From assembly GCF_031453675.1 (NCBI RefSeq), contig NZ_JAVIZX010000001.1, positions 496,001 through 560,000 of the forward strand: a stretch of DNA of 64,000 nucleotides, in the 5' to 3' direction. Source of the stretch: Paracidovorax wautersii (GTDB lineage Bacteria; Pseudomonadota; Gammaproteobacteria; Burkholderiales; Burkholderiaceae_C). The number at the start of each line of letters is the position of its first letter. The stretch's first letter is position 1. Below, one piece after another: positions 30,139 to 39,161 of the stretch. A program made the position numbers and the translations under genes. The notes under the pieces were generated by a model that did no database searches, was not told the DNA's origin, and saw only the letters and a program-made list of their open reading frames with translations.

Positions 30139-30358
30139 AGGCTGCCTCGCGGCTCATCGCTCGCGCGCTGGCGCCTGCCAGGGCGCGGCGCAACGCCTTG
30201 CCGGGGGCAAGAGCGCCGCGGCAGGCGACGAGAATCTTGGTAAACATGGGCTGTCCCGCAGCCCCGCCAGCTTGCACGCGGGCGCAAGGCAGGGCGATCT
30301 GGTTCGCACTGCCTGCGGCTACGGCGCCGCGGGGGGCGACGAGAATCGGGGTGAACAT
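30107..30358 (-). repeat. tandem degenerate copies of the accC 5' end
   Basis: Three start-codon-containing copies of the accC beginning lie at ATG 30138 (accC itself), 30247 and 30358, 109 and 111 bp apart. Translations start [26 protein letters not shown] and [13 protein letters not shown]. Similarity covers about the first 35 bp of each unit; the remainder of the units is only loosely alike. Confidence 0.85.
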
Positions 30359-30421
30359 AAATGTCCGGGTTCGCTGCAGGCAGGGGCGATGCACGCCGAT
30401 GCCGCCGCAGCGGCGCCTCAC
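30131..30421 (-). CDS. possible 96-codon frame bridging accB and accC
   Basis: An open frame whose GTG start overlaps the accB stop (GTGA, 30418-30421) and whose TAA stop overlaps the accC start (ATGTTTAA, 30131-30138). It contains both extra copies of the AccC-like N-terminal motif ([11 protein letters not shown] and, 37 residues on, [11 protein letters not shown]). No known domain. It might be a translated leader that couples accC translation to accB, or a chance open frame in GC-rich DNA created by duplication. Weak Shine-Dalgarno and lack of recognised homology keep confidence low. Confidence 0.35.
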   Translation of the reverse strand: MRRRCGGIGVHRPCLQRTRTFMFTPILVAPRGAVAAGSANQIALPCARVQAGGAAGQPMFTKILVACRGALAPGKALRRALAGASARAMSREAAYV

Positions 30422-30876
30422 TCGATGATGAACAGCGGCTGGCCGTACTCGACGGCCTGGCCGTTCTCACCCAGGATACGGGTCACGGTGCCGGACTTGT
30501 CGGCCTCGATCTCATTGAGGATCTTCATCGCCTCGATGATGCAGATGGTGTCGCCTTCCTTGACCTGGCTGCCGACCTCGACGAAGGACTTGGCACCCGG
30601 GCTCGAAGCGCGATAGAACGTGCCGACCATCGGCGACTTGACCACATGGCCCGTCACCTGGGCTGCGGCAGGTGCCTCGGCAGCCGCTGCTGCGGGCGCC
30701 GCCGCTGGTGCGGCCGCCGCCACGGGTGCGGGCACGGGGGCCGCCACGTATTGCTGAACGACAGCGCCCCCACTCTTGACGATGCGGACCTTGCCTTCGG
30801 CTTCGGTGATTTCGAGTTCTGAGACGTTCGACTCGGACACCAGATCGATCAGGGTCTTGAGTTTGCGCAAATCCAT
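30418..30876 (-). CDS. accB: biotin carboxyl carrier protein AccB
   Basis: 152-aa carrier subunit of acetyl-CoA carboxylase. The N-terminal domain ([16 protein letters not shown]) is followed by an Ala/Pro-rich linker (~44-74) and the biotinyl domain with biotinylated K118 in EAMKILNEI. The ATG at 30876 matches the conserved start; an earlier in-frame start exists but lacks similarity. First gene of the accB-accC unit. Confidence 0.97.
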   Translation of the reverse strand: MDLRKLKTLIDLVSESNVSELEITEAEGKVRIVKSGGAVVQQYVAAPVPAPVAAAAPAAAPAAAAAEAPAAAQVTGHVVKSPMVGTFYRASSPGAKSFVEVGSQVKEGDTICIIEAMKILNEIEADKSGTVTRILGENGQAVEYGQPLFIIE

Positions 30877-30920
30877 GGGAGCTCCAACGGCGAAAAACGG
30901 AATAGGGCGCGAATTTACTC

Positions 30921-30978
30921 CAATTTCCACCTAATTCCATGAACCCAATGCAATTTCCATCATCTCGCTCGTGGAAAT
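30921..30978. promoter_or_regulatory. direct AATTTCC repeats upstream of accB
   Basis: CAATTTCC occurs at 30921-30928 and 30951-30958, exactly 30 bp apart, with a partial copy TAATTCC at 30932 and an inverted GGAAATG at 30972-30978. All lie in the 110-bp accB upstream region, which is AT-richer than its surroundings. A regulator site is possible; no known operator was matched. Confidence 0.3.
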
Positions 30979-30986
30979 GCGGTGAG

Positions 30987-31583
30987 CTAGCCCAGTTGCC
31001 CCCACTGCTGCAGGTCCTGGGGTGTCACCTGCCCCATTTTACGGTGCAAGATGCGTCCATCTGCGCTGAACAGCACCGTAAACGGTAGCCCACCGGTCAG
31101 ATTCCCCAGATTCCGCCCGAGGTCGGTACCCGTCAGCCCCCCAAGCACCACCGGAAAATCAAGCGACATCCGCTCCAGGAACTTGCGCACGGCAGAGGGC
31201 TGGTCGAGGGCCAGGCCAACCACTTGCCAGCGTTTGGCAGATTTTTCGCGGTAGAAGCTGTTGAGTAGCGGGAGCTCTTCCACGCAGGGCGGGCACCATG
31301 TGGCCCAGAAGTTCACCAGGAGGGGCTTGCCTTGGAAACCGCGCATCGGCACCTCTTCCCCGGCCAGCCCCTTGAATGACGCGTCCCACCACGCCTGCTC
31401 CGCGCCGTCCATCACGGCGTGGGGTTTCAGGCGCTGCCAGGCGAGGCCGGCCCCCGCCAGTGCGGCCACCCCGCCCACGCCGGCCATGAGCCAGCGGCGG
31501 CGGGAAGGAGCGCCCGGCCCTGGCGCGGCGCTTGCAGAGGCCGGAGAGTCGGACGGCGGAGAAGGAGGCACGGAAGACGTCAT
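30987..31583 (-). CDS. TlpA/ResA-type thiol:disulfide oxidoreductase
   Basis: 198-aa membrane-anchored thioredoxin-fold protein facing the periplasm. Active site C97-P-P-C100 in NFWATWCPPC; cis-proline loop GGLPFTVLF. The N-terminal ~27 residues are Pro/Ser/Ala-rich, followed by SRRRWLM and a hydrophobic helix (AGVGGVAALAGAGLAW), which resembles a twin-arginine signal with a long n-region. It probably reduces or matures exported proteins. Its start overlaps the stop of the next upstream gene by 4 bp (ATGA). Confidence 0.9.
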   Translation of the reverse strand: MTSSVPPSPPSDSPASASAAPGPGAPSRRRWLMAGVGGVAALAGAGLAWQRLKPHAVMDGAEQAWWDASFKGLAGEEVPMRGFQGKPLLVNFWATWCPPCVEELPLLNSFYREKSAKRWQVVGLALDQPSAVRKFLERMSLDFPVVLGGLTGTDLGRNLGNLTGGLPFTVLFSADGRILHRKMGQVTPQDLQQWGQLG

Positions 31584-32197
31584 GGGGAAGCAGGAAGATC
31601 AGTGGCGTCCAGCGACTGCAGCAACCGCTGCACCGCCGCCGCATCGCCACGCGGTACGCGGCCGCGGGCATCGGGACGCAAGGCGCCGCGCAGGTCGTCC
31701 AGATCGTAGATCATGAGGTGCACGCCGATCATCTCGGCCAGTTCGGGCGACCGGCTGCTCAGGCTCAGGGCCTCGACGGGCTCGCCCCGAAAGCCGGTGA
31801 CGGTGCGGGGCTCGTAATCCACGCGGTGGTCGATGAGCGCGATTTCGGCGGACTTCGGATCGTCGCAGAACAACTGCAGGTAGATATCGGACAGGCGCGT
31901 CGCCGTCCCGTGCCAGACAGCGCCGGCCAGGTAGGGGCGAAACGCCGCCATGCGGTCCATCCACACCAGCGCCAGTTGCCGCAAAGCGCGCAATTCAGCG
32001 GGCTGCGTATCGGCGCAGAACAGGCCAATGTATTCGCGCACCGCATCCTCGACGAGGTCGTTGTCGGGCAAGGCGGTGCGGGCCGGCAGGCCGAGTTGCT
32101 TGACCGCGCGGCGCTTGGCGGGGCCCCACTCCAGCCCCTCCTCCACGACCAGGCGGGCGGCGGCGTTGGCGATCTCGGTGGCGAGTGCGTTTTCCAT
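31580..32197 (-). CDS. conserved hypothetical protein upstream of the TlpA-like gene
   Basis: 205-aa soluble protein I do not recognise as a named family. No signal peptide or membrane segment. It is mainly helical in its first two thirds (NALATEIANAAARLVVEEGL; EYIGLFCADTQPAELRALRQLALVWM), then has a strand-rich segment (ALIDHRVDYEPRTVTGFRGE). The ATG at 32197 is chosen because upstream codons show no conservation-like pattern. It overlaps the TlpA-like gene by 4 bp, so the two are probably co-translated, and it is divergent from mpl. Some features recall nucleotidyltransferase-fold proteins but no catalytic motif is clear. Confidence 0.75.
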   Translation of the reverse strand: MENALATEIANAAARLVVEEGLEWGPAKRRAVKQLGLPARTALPDNDLVEDAVREYIGLFCADTQPAELRALRQLALVWMDRMAAFRPYLAGAVWHGTATRLSDIYLQLFCDDPKSAEIALIDHRVDYEPRTVTGFRGEPVEALSLSSRSPELAEMIGVHLMIYDLDDLRGALRPDARGRVPRGDAAAVQRLLQSLDATDLPASP

Positions 32198-32333
32198 GGC
32201 GATGGTCCGGAAAGGAACCCGACACCCGGCGGGTGTCGTAGCCGCATTGTGGCGCGAACGCCCGGACATCCCCTTGACGGCGCAGTGACAACGCACGGGC
32301 GGCAAGGGTATTGGCCCCTCGAAACTACCAATT

Positions 32334-32388
32334 CGATAGCACCAGGCGCATATGGAGCGGGCGTTACAAGGCTATTGAGCTAAAAACG
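32334..32388 (+). repeat. dispersed repeat, degenerate copy 3 upstream of mpl
   Basis: CGATAGCACCAGGCGC matches the 5' part of the copy at 57599 at 15 of 16 positions; a possible opposite-orientation end GCTATTGAGCTA follows. It lies within 15 bp of the mpl start codon. Confidence 0.45.
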
Positions 32389-32402
32389 TAGAATCGCCGC
32401 CC

Positions 32403-33815
32403 ATGCATATTCATATTCTGGGCATCTGCGGAACGTTCATGGGCGGCCTGGCGGCGCTGGCGCGCGAGGCGGGCCACCGGGTCACGGGCTGCGATGCGGG
32501 CGTGTACCCGCCCATGAGCGACCAGTTGCGCGCACTGGGCATCGAACTCATCGAGGGCTATGGCGCCGACCAGATGGCGCTGCGGCCCGATCTGTTCGTG
32601 ATCGGCAACGTGGTGAGCCGCGCGCGGCTGGCCGACGGCAGCCCCAAGTTTCCGCTGATGGAGGCCATCCTGGACGCCGGCGCGCCCTACACCAGCGGTC
32701 CGCAATGGCTGTCCGAGCATGTGCTGCAGGGTCGGCACGTGCTGGCGGTGGCCGGCACCCACGGCAAGACCACCACCACGTCGATGCTGGCCTGGGTGCT
32801 GGAATGCGCCGGCCTGCAGCCGGGCTTTTTGGTAGGGGGCGTGCCGCTGGATTTCGGCGTCTCCGCCCGGCTGGGCGCGGCGCAGCGCCCGGTGCCGGGC
32901 ACGGGTCCGCAGGGCAGCGCGCCGGTGTTCGTGATCGAGGCGGACGAGTACGACACGGCCTTCTTCGACAAGCGCAGCAAGTTCGTGCACTACCGCCCAC
33001 GCACGGCCGTGCTGAACAACCTGGAGTTCGACCACGCGGACATCTTCGACGACCTGGCCGCCATCGAGCGGCAGTTCCACCATCTGGTGCGCACCGTGCC
33101 ACCGTCTGGCCGCGTGGTGGTCAACGGGGTGGAAGAGAGCCTGACGCGTGTGCTGCACGCCGGCTGCTGGAGCGAAGTGGCCAGCTTTGGCGCTGCCGTC
33201 AGCGACTTCACCGCCCGGGGCGAGCCCCACGCCTTTGACGTTCTGTACCGCGACCAGCCCGTCGCCCGCCTGGAGTGGAGCCTGAGCGGCGTGCACAACC
33301 AGCTCAATGCGCTGGCGGCCATCGCAGCGGCGCACCACGCGGGCGTGGCGCCGGCGCAGGCCGCCGAGGCGCTGTCGCGCTTCCAGAACGTGAAGCGCCG
33401 GATGGAGCTGCGCGGCACGGTGCACGGCATCGCCGTGTACGACGACTTCGCCCACCACCCGACGGCCCTGCGCACCACGCTCGACGGCCTGCGCCGGCGC
33501 ATCGGCCCCGGCGCGCGCATCTTGGCCGCGTTCGAGCCGCGCAGCAACACGATGAAGCTGGGCACCATGAAGTCGCAGCTGCCCTGGGCGCTGGAATCCG
33601 CCGACGTGGCTTTCTGCCATACCGCAGGACTGGACTGGGACGCCGCGGCCGCCCTGGCGCCGATGGGCGAGCGCGCCCGCACGGCCGACAACGTGGGAGC
33701 GCTGGTAGGGCAGATCGTGCAGGCCGCCCAGCCTGGCGACCACGTGGTGTGCATGAGCAATGGCAGCTTCGGCGGCATCCATGCCCAGCTGCTGGATGCG
33801 CTATCAAAAAAATAG
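32403..33815 (+). CDS. mpl: UDP-N-acetylmuramate:L-Ala-gamma-D-Glu-mDAP ligase
   Basis: 470-aa Mur-ligase-family enzyme that reattaches recycled tripeptide to UDP-MurNAc. N-terminal UDP-binding HIHILGICGTFMGGLA, ATP loop GTHGKTTTTSML (~118-129), central EADEYDTAFFD and NLEFDHADIF, and a C-terminal domain with FEPRSNTMKLG. Functionally linked to ampD (19116) in peptidoglycan recycling. The last four codons and the stop (TCA AAA AAA TAG) lie inside a dispersed-repeat copy, so the C-terminus LSKK is repeat-derived. Another repeat fragment precedes the start. Confidence 0.97.
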   Translation: MHIHILGICGTFMGGLAALAREAGHRVTGCDAGVYPPMSDQLRALGIELIEGYGADQMALRPDLFVIGNVVSRARLADGSPKFPLMEAILDAGAPYTSGPQWLSEHVLQGRHVLAVAGTHGKTTTTSMLAWVLECAGLQPGFLVGGVPLDFGVSARLGAAQRPVPGTGPQGSAPVFVIEADEYDTAFFDKRSKFVHYRPRTAVLNNLEFDHADIFDDLAAIERQFHHLVRTVPPSGRVVVNGVEESLTRVLHAGCWSEVASFGAAVSDFTARGEPHAFDVLYRDQPVARLEWSLSGVHNQLNALAAIAAAHHAGVAPAQAAEALSRFQNVKRRMELRGTVHGIAVYDDFAHHPTALRTTLDGLRRRIGPGARILAAFEPRSNTMKLGTMKSQLPWALESADVAFCHTAGLDWDAAAALAPMGERARTADNVGALVGQIVQAAQPGDHVVCMSNGSFGGIHAQLLDALSKK

Positions 33816-33862
33816 CTGCCTGCGCTTATCTGGCCTTAACTGCCGGCCAATTTGGCTTGAAT
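33798..33862 (+). repeat. dispersed repeat, copy 4, at the 3' end of mpl
   Basis: GCTATCAAAAAAATAGCTG, with core ATAGCTGCCTGCGCTT and a trailing TTGGCTTGAATC. It supplies the mpl stop codon (TAG at 33813-33815). Confidence 0.75.
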
Positions 33863-33932
33863 CTTCGTTCTGGCGATCGTGCCTGTCAGGGCGGGCTGCC
33901 CCAAAGCATCACCAGCTTAGAACGTCACTACC

Positions 33933-34244
33933 TTAGAACGTCACCGCCATCGCCGGCACGTCCACCCGCACGGTGGGCCGCGCCAACGCCGCACTGGTGG
34001 CGCGCGCAAAGGCGGTGAACCAGGTCGCGTCGGACAGCAGCTGCGGACCGGCCGCATGCGCCACGGTCAGTACCTTGTCGGCCAGCAGCACCTTGCCGCT
34101 GGCGCGCAGCGGCTCGCATTCCAGGCGGATGAACTCGTCATCCAGCCAGCGGCGCGCCGCCTCGTGCGCCATGGGCTCGGCGCCCTGCAAGTCCATGCGG
34201 AACTCCTGCTGGGGACCGAGCGTGACGGAGACTTGGCTTGGCAT
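33933..34244 (-). CDS. small hypothetical protein
   Basis: 103-aa acidic-to-neutral protein, MPSQVSVTLGPQQEFRMDLQ..., no signal or membrane segment, no motif I recognise. The ATG at 34244 is chosen as the first ATG of the conserved-looking segment; codon bias is normal for the region. A 13-bp stretch covering its stop (CTTAGAACGTCAC on the plus strand) is duplicated 16 bp further on (33916-33928 and 33932-33944). It lies between mpl and DAHP synthase without obvious functional context. Confidence 0.6.
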   Translation of the reverse strand: MPSQVSVTLGPQQEFRMDLQGAEPMAHEAARRWLDDEFIRLECEPLRASGKVLLADKVLTVAHAAGPQLLSDATWFTAFARATSAALARPTVRVDVPAMAVTF

Positions 34245-34329
34245 GGGTCGTGGCCTTTCTCTTGGGAGGTATGCGCGTATGCGAAGAAGGCAGCTTACAC
34301 CGCCCTCCCCGCCGCGCTTCTCGGGGTTT

Positions 34330-35451
34330 TCAGCGGGCGCGGCGGGCCGTGATGGAGGCGGACAGATCGGCCAGCGCGGCCAGCGAGTCGTCCCAACCCA
34401 GGCAGGCGTCGGTGATGCTCTTGCCGTACTCCAGCGCACAGGCCTGGTCCTTGCCGGGCGTGAACTTCTGCGCACCCGCGTTCAGGTGGCTCTCGATCAT
34501 CACGCCGAACACGCAGTGCGAGCCGCCGGCGATCTGGCCGGCGATGTCGCGGGCCACGTCGCGTTGCTTCTCATGCTGCTTGCTGCTGTTGGCATGGCTG
34601 CAGTCCACCATCAGCGTGGCGGGCAGGCCGGCCTTTTCCAGGTCCGCGCAGGCGGCCTGCACGCTGTCCGCGTCGTAGTTGGGCGCCTTGCCGCCACGCA
34701 GGATGACGTGGCAGTCCTTGTTGCCGCTGGTGTTGACGATGGCCACCTGGCCGTTCTTGTGCACCGACAGGAAGTGGTGGCCGCGCCCGGCCGACTGGAT
34801 GGCGTCCGTGGCGATGCGGATGTTGCCGTCCGTGCCGTTCTTGAAACCGATGGGCGCCGACAGGCCCGAGGCCAGCTCGCGGTGCACCTGGCTCTCCGTC
34901 GTACGCGCACCGATGGCGCCCCAGCTGATGAGGTCGCCGATGTACTGGGGCGAGATCACGTCCAGGAATTCGCTGCCGGCCGGCACGCCCAGGCGGTTGA
35001 TGTCGATGAGCAGCTGGCGCGCGATGCGCAGGCCTTCGTCGATGCGGTAGCTCTCATCCAGGTAGGGGTCGTTGATGAGGCCCTTCCAGCCGACGGTGGT
35101 GCGGGGCTTCTCGAAGTACACGCGCATCACGATCTCCAGCGTGTCCTTGTACTGCTCGCGCACGGCCTTCAGGCGGCGGGCGTACTCCAGGGCGGCGGCC
35201 GGGTCGTGGATGGAGCAGGGGCCGATCACCACCAACAGCCGGTCGTCCTCGCGGGCCATGATGCGGTGGATGGTCTGACGCGTCTGGGTGATGAGGGATT
35301 CGACCGCCGTCCCATGGATCGGGAAGAAGCGGATCAGATGTTCGGGAGGCGGCAACACTGTGATGTCCTTGATGCGTTCGTCGTCGGTCTGGCTGGTTTT
35401 CTCGACGTCGCGGTACCAGGCATCGCTGGAGGGATGGGCGGGGGCCTTCAT
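34330..35451 (-). CDS. aroG: 3-deoxy-7-phosphoheptulonate (DAHP) synthase, class I
   Basis: 373-aa enzyme condensing PEP and erythrose-4-phosphate, the first step of the shikimate pathway. Conserved GPCSIHDP, VYFEKPRTTVGWKGLINDP and metal/PEP residues in DCSHANSSKQ identify the AroFGH class. Which aromatic amino acid inhibits the enzyme cannot be read with certainty. A leader peptide rich in Phe, Tyr and Trp codons plus a terminator lie directly upstream (35502-35632), implying control by transcription attenuation. aroE, a later enzyme of the pathway, is at 44800. Confidence 0.96.
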   Translation of the reverse strand: MKAPAHPSSDAWYRDVEKTSQTDDERIKDITVLPPPEHLIRFFPIHGTAVESLITQTRQTIHRIMAREDDRLLVVIGPCSIHDPAAALEYARRLKAVREQYKDTLEIVMRVYFEKPRTTVGWKGLINDPYLDESYRIDEGLRIARQLLIDINRLGVPAGSEFLDVISPQYIGDLISWGAIGARTTESQVHRELASGLSAPIGFKNGTDGNIRIATDAIQSAGRGHHFLSVHKNGQVAIVNTSGNKDCHVILRGGKAPNYDADSVQAACADLEKAGLPATLMVDCSHANSSKQHEKQRDVARDIAGQIAGGSHCVFGVMIESHLNAGAQKFTPGKDQACALEYGKSITDACLGWDDSLAALADLSASITARRAR

Positions 35452-35501
35452 GGGTTGCGTCCTCGTGGGTGGATGAATCAGGAAAGGGAGAGCGGAAAAA
35501 C

Positions 35502-35535
35502 AAAAAACCGCCGGGCTTTTCAGCTTCGGCGGTTT
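35502..35535 (-). terminator. attenuator terminator upstream of DAHP synthase
   Basis: On the minus strand AAACCGCCG (35527-35535) pairs with CGGCGGTTT (35505-35513), and six T follow (35502-35507). It lies 50 bp before the aroG start and 40 bp after the leader stop codon, the position of an attenuator. The leader end TGGCGGA (35579-35585) repeats the GGCGG of the 3' arm, so it could pair with the 5' arm as an antiterminator. Confidence 0.85.
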
Positions 35536-35575
35536 CTTAGAGAAGGGGGCTCGGGTCTGGGTGCGCGCTTACCTC

Positions 35576-35632
35576 TCATCCGCCAGGGACAGAGAAGTAA
35601 AACCAAAAGTAGAACGCGCTACGGACTTGCAT
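35576..35632 (-). CDS. aromatic-rich leader peptide of the DAHP synthase attenuator
   Basis: An 18-codon frame encodes MQVRSAFYFWFYFSVPGG and a TGA stop. Seven consecutive codons (residues 7-13) specify Phe, Tyr, Phe, Trp, Phe, Tyr, Phe, all three end products of the pathway. A ribosome stalled there would leave the following Gly-Gly codons (GGCGG) free to pair with the terminator's 5' arm. A ribosome reaching the stop would cover them and allow termination. I see no strong Shine-Dalgarno before the ATG, the main weakness. Confidence 0.7.
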   Translation of the reverse strand: MQVRSAFYFWFYFSVPGG

Positions 35633-35695
35633 GCGGGCCAATGTAGCACGTCTTGCGCGTTGCAACATCCCGCAGCGTTGCGGCCGAGCGACAGG

Positions 35696-36259
35696 TCATG
35701 GACTGCGACGCCACCATGCGCGCAGCCGCCCGATCCAGGACGCATTGCCGCGGCGGGCGGCCGGAGGTGCGGCGCGGGAGAGCGGTGCGCCTTGCGTCTG
35801 CGCGCCATGCTCGTACATCTCCAGCAGCAGCAGCGCCTCGCCCACCGCGCGCCAGGCCACCAGCTCGAACGAGTCGAAACGCGCGCGCTCGGCACTGCTG
35901 CGGCGCTCCAGCGCGCCCTGCCACGCGGCGATCGCATCGCGCAGTTCGCGCAAGGTACCTTGGTACACGCCAAGTTCGTACATGGCATGCCATGCCGAGC
36001 CCAGGCTGGTGAGGAAACGCTGGTGCTCGCGGGCGCAGGCGGCGAGCTGCTCCACGCTGTGCAGGATGGCAGGGGGATCGCTGCGCCGGCGGCGCATGCG
36101 CACTGCGGTCTCGATGTGCTGCGACAGGGCGACAAGGCTGTCGCGCAATTGGCGGGACTCTTCGTCCGCCAGCCCCTCGCGCAGGAACCGGCTGATGTCG
36201 TCGAACGACTGGGCGCTGTGCAGCAGGCGGGAGGTCAGCGGTCCGTGCATGCAGCGCAT
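35696..36259 (-). CDS. hypothetical helical protein between tldD and aroG leader
   Basis: 187 aa from the ATG at 36259 (an alternative ATG is three codons in, at 36250). Mostly helical, rich in Arg, Ala and Leu (REGLADEESRQLRDSLVALSQHI; LELRDAIAAW-like segments), with a basic C-terminus. No signal peptide, membrane helix or catalytic motif. I do not recognise a family. It starts 61 bp downstream (minus strand) of tldD and may share its transcript. Confidence 0.6.
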   Translation of the reverse strand: MRCMHGPLTSRLLHSAQSFDDISRFLREGLADEESRQLRDSLVALSQHIETAVRMRRRRSDPPAILHSVEQLAACAREHQRFLTSLGSAWHAMYELGVYQGTLRELRDAIAAWQGALERRSSAERARFDSFELVAWRAVGEALLLLEMYEHGAQTQGAPLSRAAPPAARRGNASWIGRLRAWWRRSP

Positions 36260-36320
36260 TGTGCGCCGGCCCGGCCGGGGCGGCCTGCCGGCAGGCCGCC
36301 TCGACCGCGAAGGCCGAGAC

Positions 36321-37781
<1,461 letters not shown>

Positions 37782-37859
37782 GCGCCCGATTGTAGGCAGC
37801 CGGCCATGCCCCCGTGCCCGGCGCGGGTGCCCCTGCCGCAGGGTCGTACGGAAGCGGGC

Positions 37860-39035
37860 CTACAGCGCCTGACGGGGGGCGTCCGGGGCCTGGCGCTGCG
37901 CCCGGGCCACCGACATGAGCACGCCCAGCGCCAGCCCCAGCGTGACCATGGCCGTGCCGCCGTAGCTCACGAACGGCAGCGGCACGCCGACCACGGGCAG
38001 GATGCCGCTGACCATGCCCATGTTCACGAAGGCGTAGGTGAAGAAGATCATGGACACCGCGCCCGCCATCAGCCGCCCGAACAATGTGGCCGAGCCCATG
38101 GCGATGGCCAGGCCGCGCCACACCAGCAGCAGGAAGCACACGATCAGAAAGAGGTTGCCGGCCAGACCGAACTCCTCGGAGTAGGCGGCGAAGATGAAGT
38201 CGGTGGTGCGCTCGGGGATGAACTCCAGATGCGTCTGCGTGCCGGCCATGAAGCCCTTGCCCCAGAAGCCGCCCGAGCCGATGGCGATCATGCCCTGGAT
38301 GATGTGGAAGCCCTTGCCCAGGGGATCGCGCGTCGGGTCCAGCAGCGTGCAGATGCGCTGCTGCTGGTAGTCGTGGAGCACCGGCCAGCGCACGCCGTCG
38401 GCGCACAGCTGGGGCTCGAACCAGACGATCAGGATGATGCCGACCGCGCCGATGACGACCGGCGGCACCACCAGCTTCCATGGCAGGCCGGCGAAGAAGA
38501 TCACCGACAGGCCCGCCGCCAGCACCAGCAGCGAGGTGCCCAGGTCGGGCTGCTTCATGATCAGGCCCACCGGCAGCGCCAGCAGCGCGCCGGCGGCCAC
38601 GAAGTCGAGCGGGCGCAGCTGGCCTTCGCGCTTCTGGAACCACCACGCCAGCATCAGCGGCATGGCGATCTTGAGGATCTCGCTGGGCTGGATCGTGATG
38701 CCGAGGTTGATCCAGCGCTGCGCCCCCTTCTTGGTGATGCCGAACAGCGCCACGGCGATCAGCAGTGCCACGCCCACCGTGTACAGCGGCACCGCCAGCA
38801 TCATCAGCCGCTGCGGCGGGATCTGCGCCACCACGAACAGGATGCCCGCCGCCAGCAGCATGTTGCGGCCGTGGTCGTAGAAACGCGTGCCGTGGTCGTA
38901 GCCGGACGAATACATCGCCACCAGCCCGATCGACGCCAGCAGCCCCAGCATGACCAGCAGCATCCAGTCGAAGCCGCGGAAGAACGGCAGGATGCGCTGC
39001 AGCAGGGAGGGCTTGTCGAATACGGCGGAAGACAT
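37860..39035 (-). CDS. rodA: rod shape-determining SEDS protein RodA
   Basis: 391-aa integral membrane peptidoglycan glycosyltransferase of the SEDS family working with PBP2 in lateral-wall elongation. About ten transmembrane helices; family segments RWINLGITIQPSEILKIAMPL, VLKQPDLGTSLL-type KQPDLGTSLLVLAAG, and C-terminal GILPVVGVPLPFVSYGGTAM. Usually preceded by mrdA/PBP2, but here the next gene upstream is divergent, so mre/mrd genes are elsewhere or further out. Downstream is tldD on the same strand. Confidence 0.97.
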   Translation of the reverse strand: MSSAVFDKPSLLQRILPFFRGFDWMLLVMLGLLASIGLVAMYSSGYDHGTRFYDHGRNMLLAAGILFVVAQIPPQRLMMLAVPLYTVGVALLIAVALFGITKKGAQRWINLGITIQPSEILKIAMPLMLAWWFQKREGQLRPLDFVAAGALLALPVGLIMKQPDLGTSLLVLAAGLSVIFFAGLPWKLVVPPVVIGAVGIILIVWFEPQLCADGVRWPVLHDYQQQRICTLLDPTRDPLGKGFHIIQGMIAIGSGGFWGKGFMAGTQTHLEFIPERTTDFIFAAYSEEFGLAGNLFLIVCFLLLVWRGLAIAMGSATLFGRLMAGAVSMIFFTYAFVNMGMVSGILPVVGVPLPFVSYGGTAMVTLGLALGVLMSVARAQRQAPDAPRQAL

Positions 39036-39161
39036 GGGGCGCGATTATCGGGCGCACGGACCGCGCCGGCACACGGCGGGGCCAAAGGGGCGCGAGACCC
39101 GCCAGGCAGAATGGACTGCACGCCCCGTCCCGGCCCCGCGCCCTCTCGCATCTTCCCCACC

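Noticed and set aside
33916-33944. Duplicated CTTAGAACGTCAC as a transposon footprint related to the 253-bp element
   Set aside because: Only a 16-bp-period tandem duplication; similarity to the element end is limited to TTAGAACGT.
35640-35645. TACATT on the minus strand as the -10 of the aroG leader transcript
   Set aside because: It would start transcription at or inside the leader ATG and no -35 with acceptable spacing was found.
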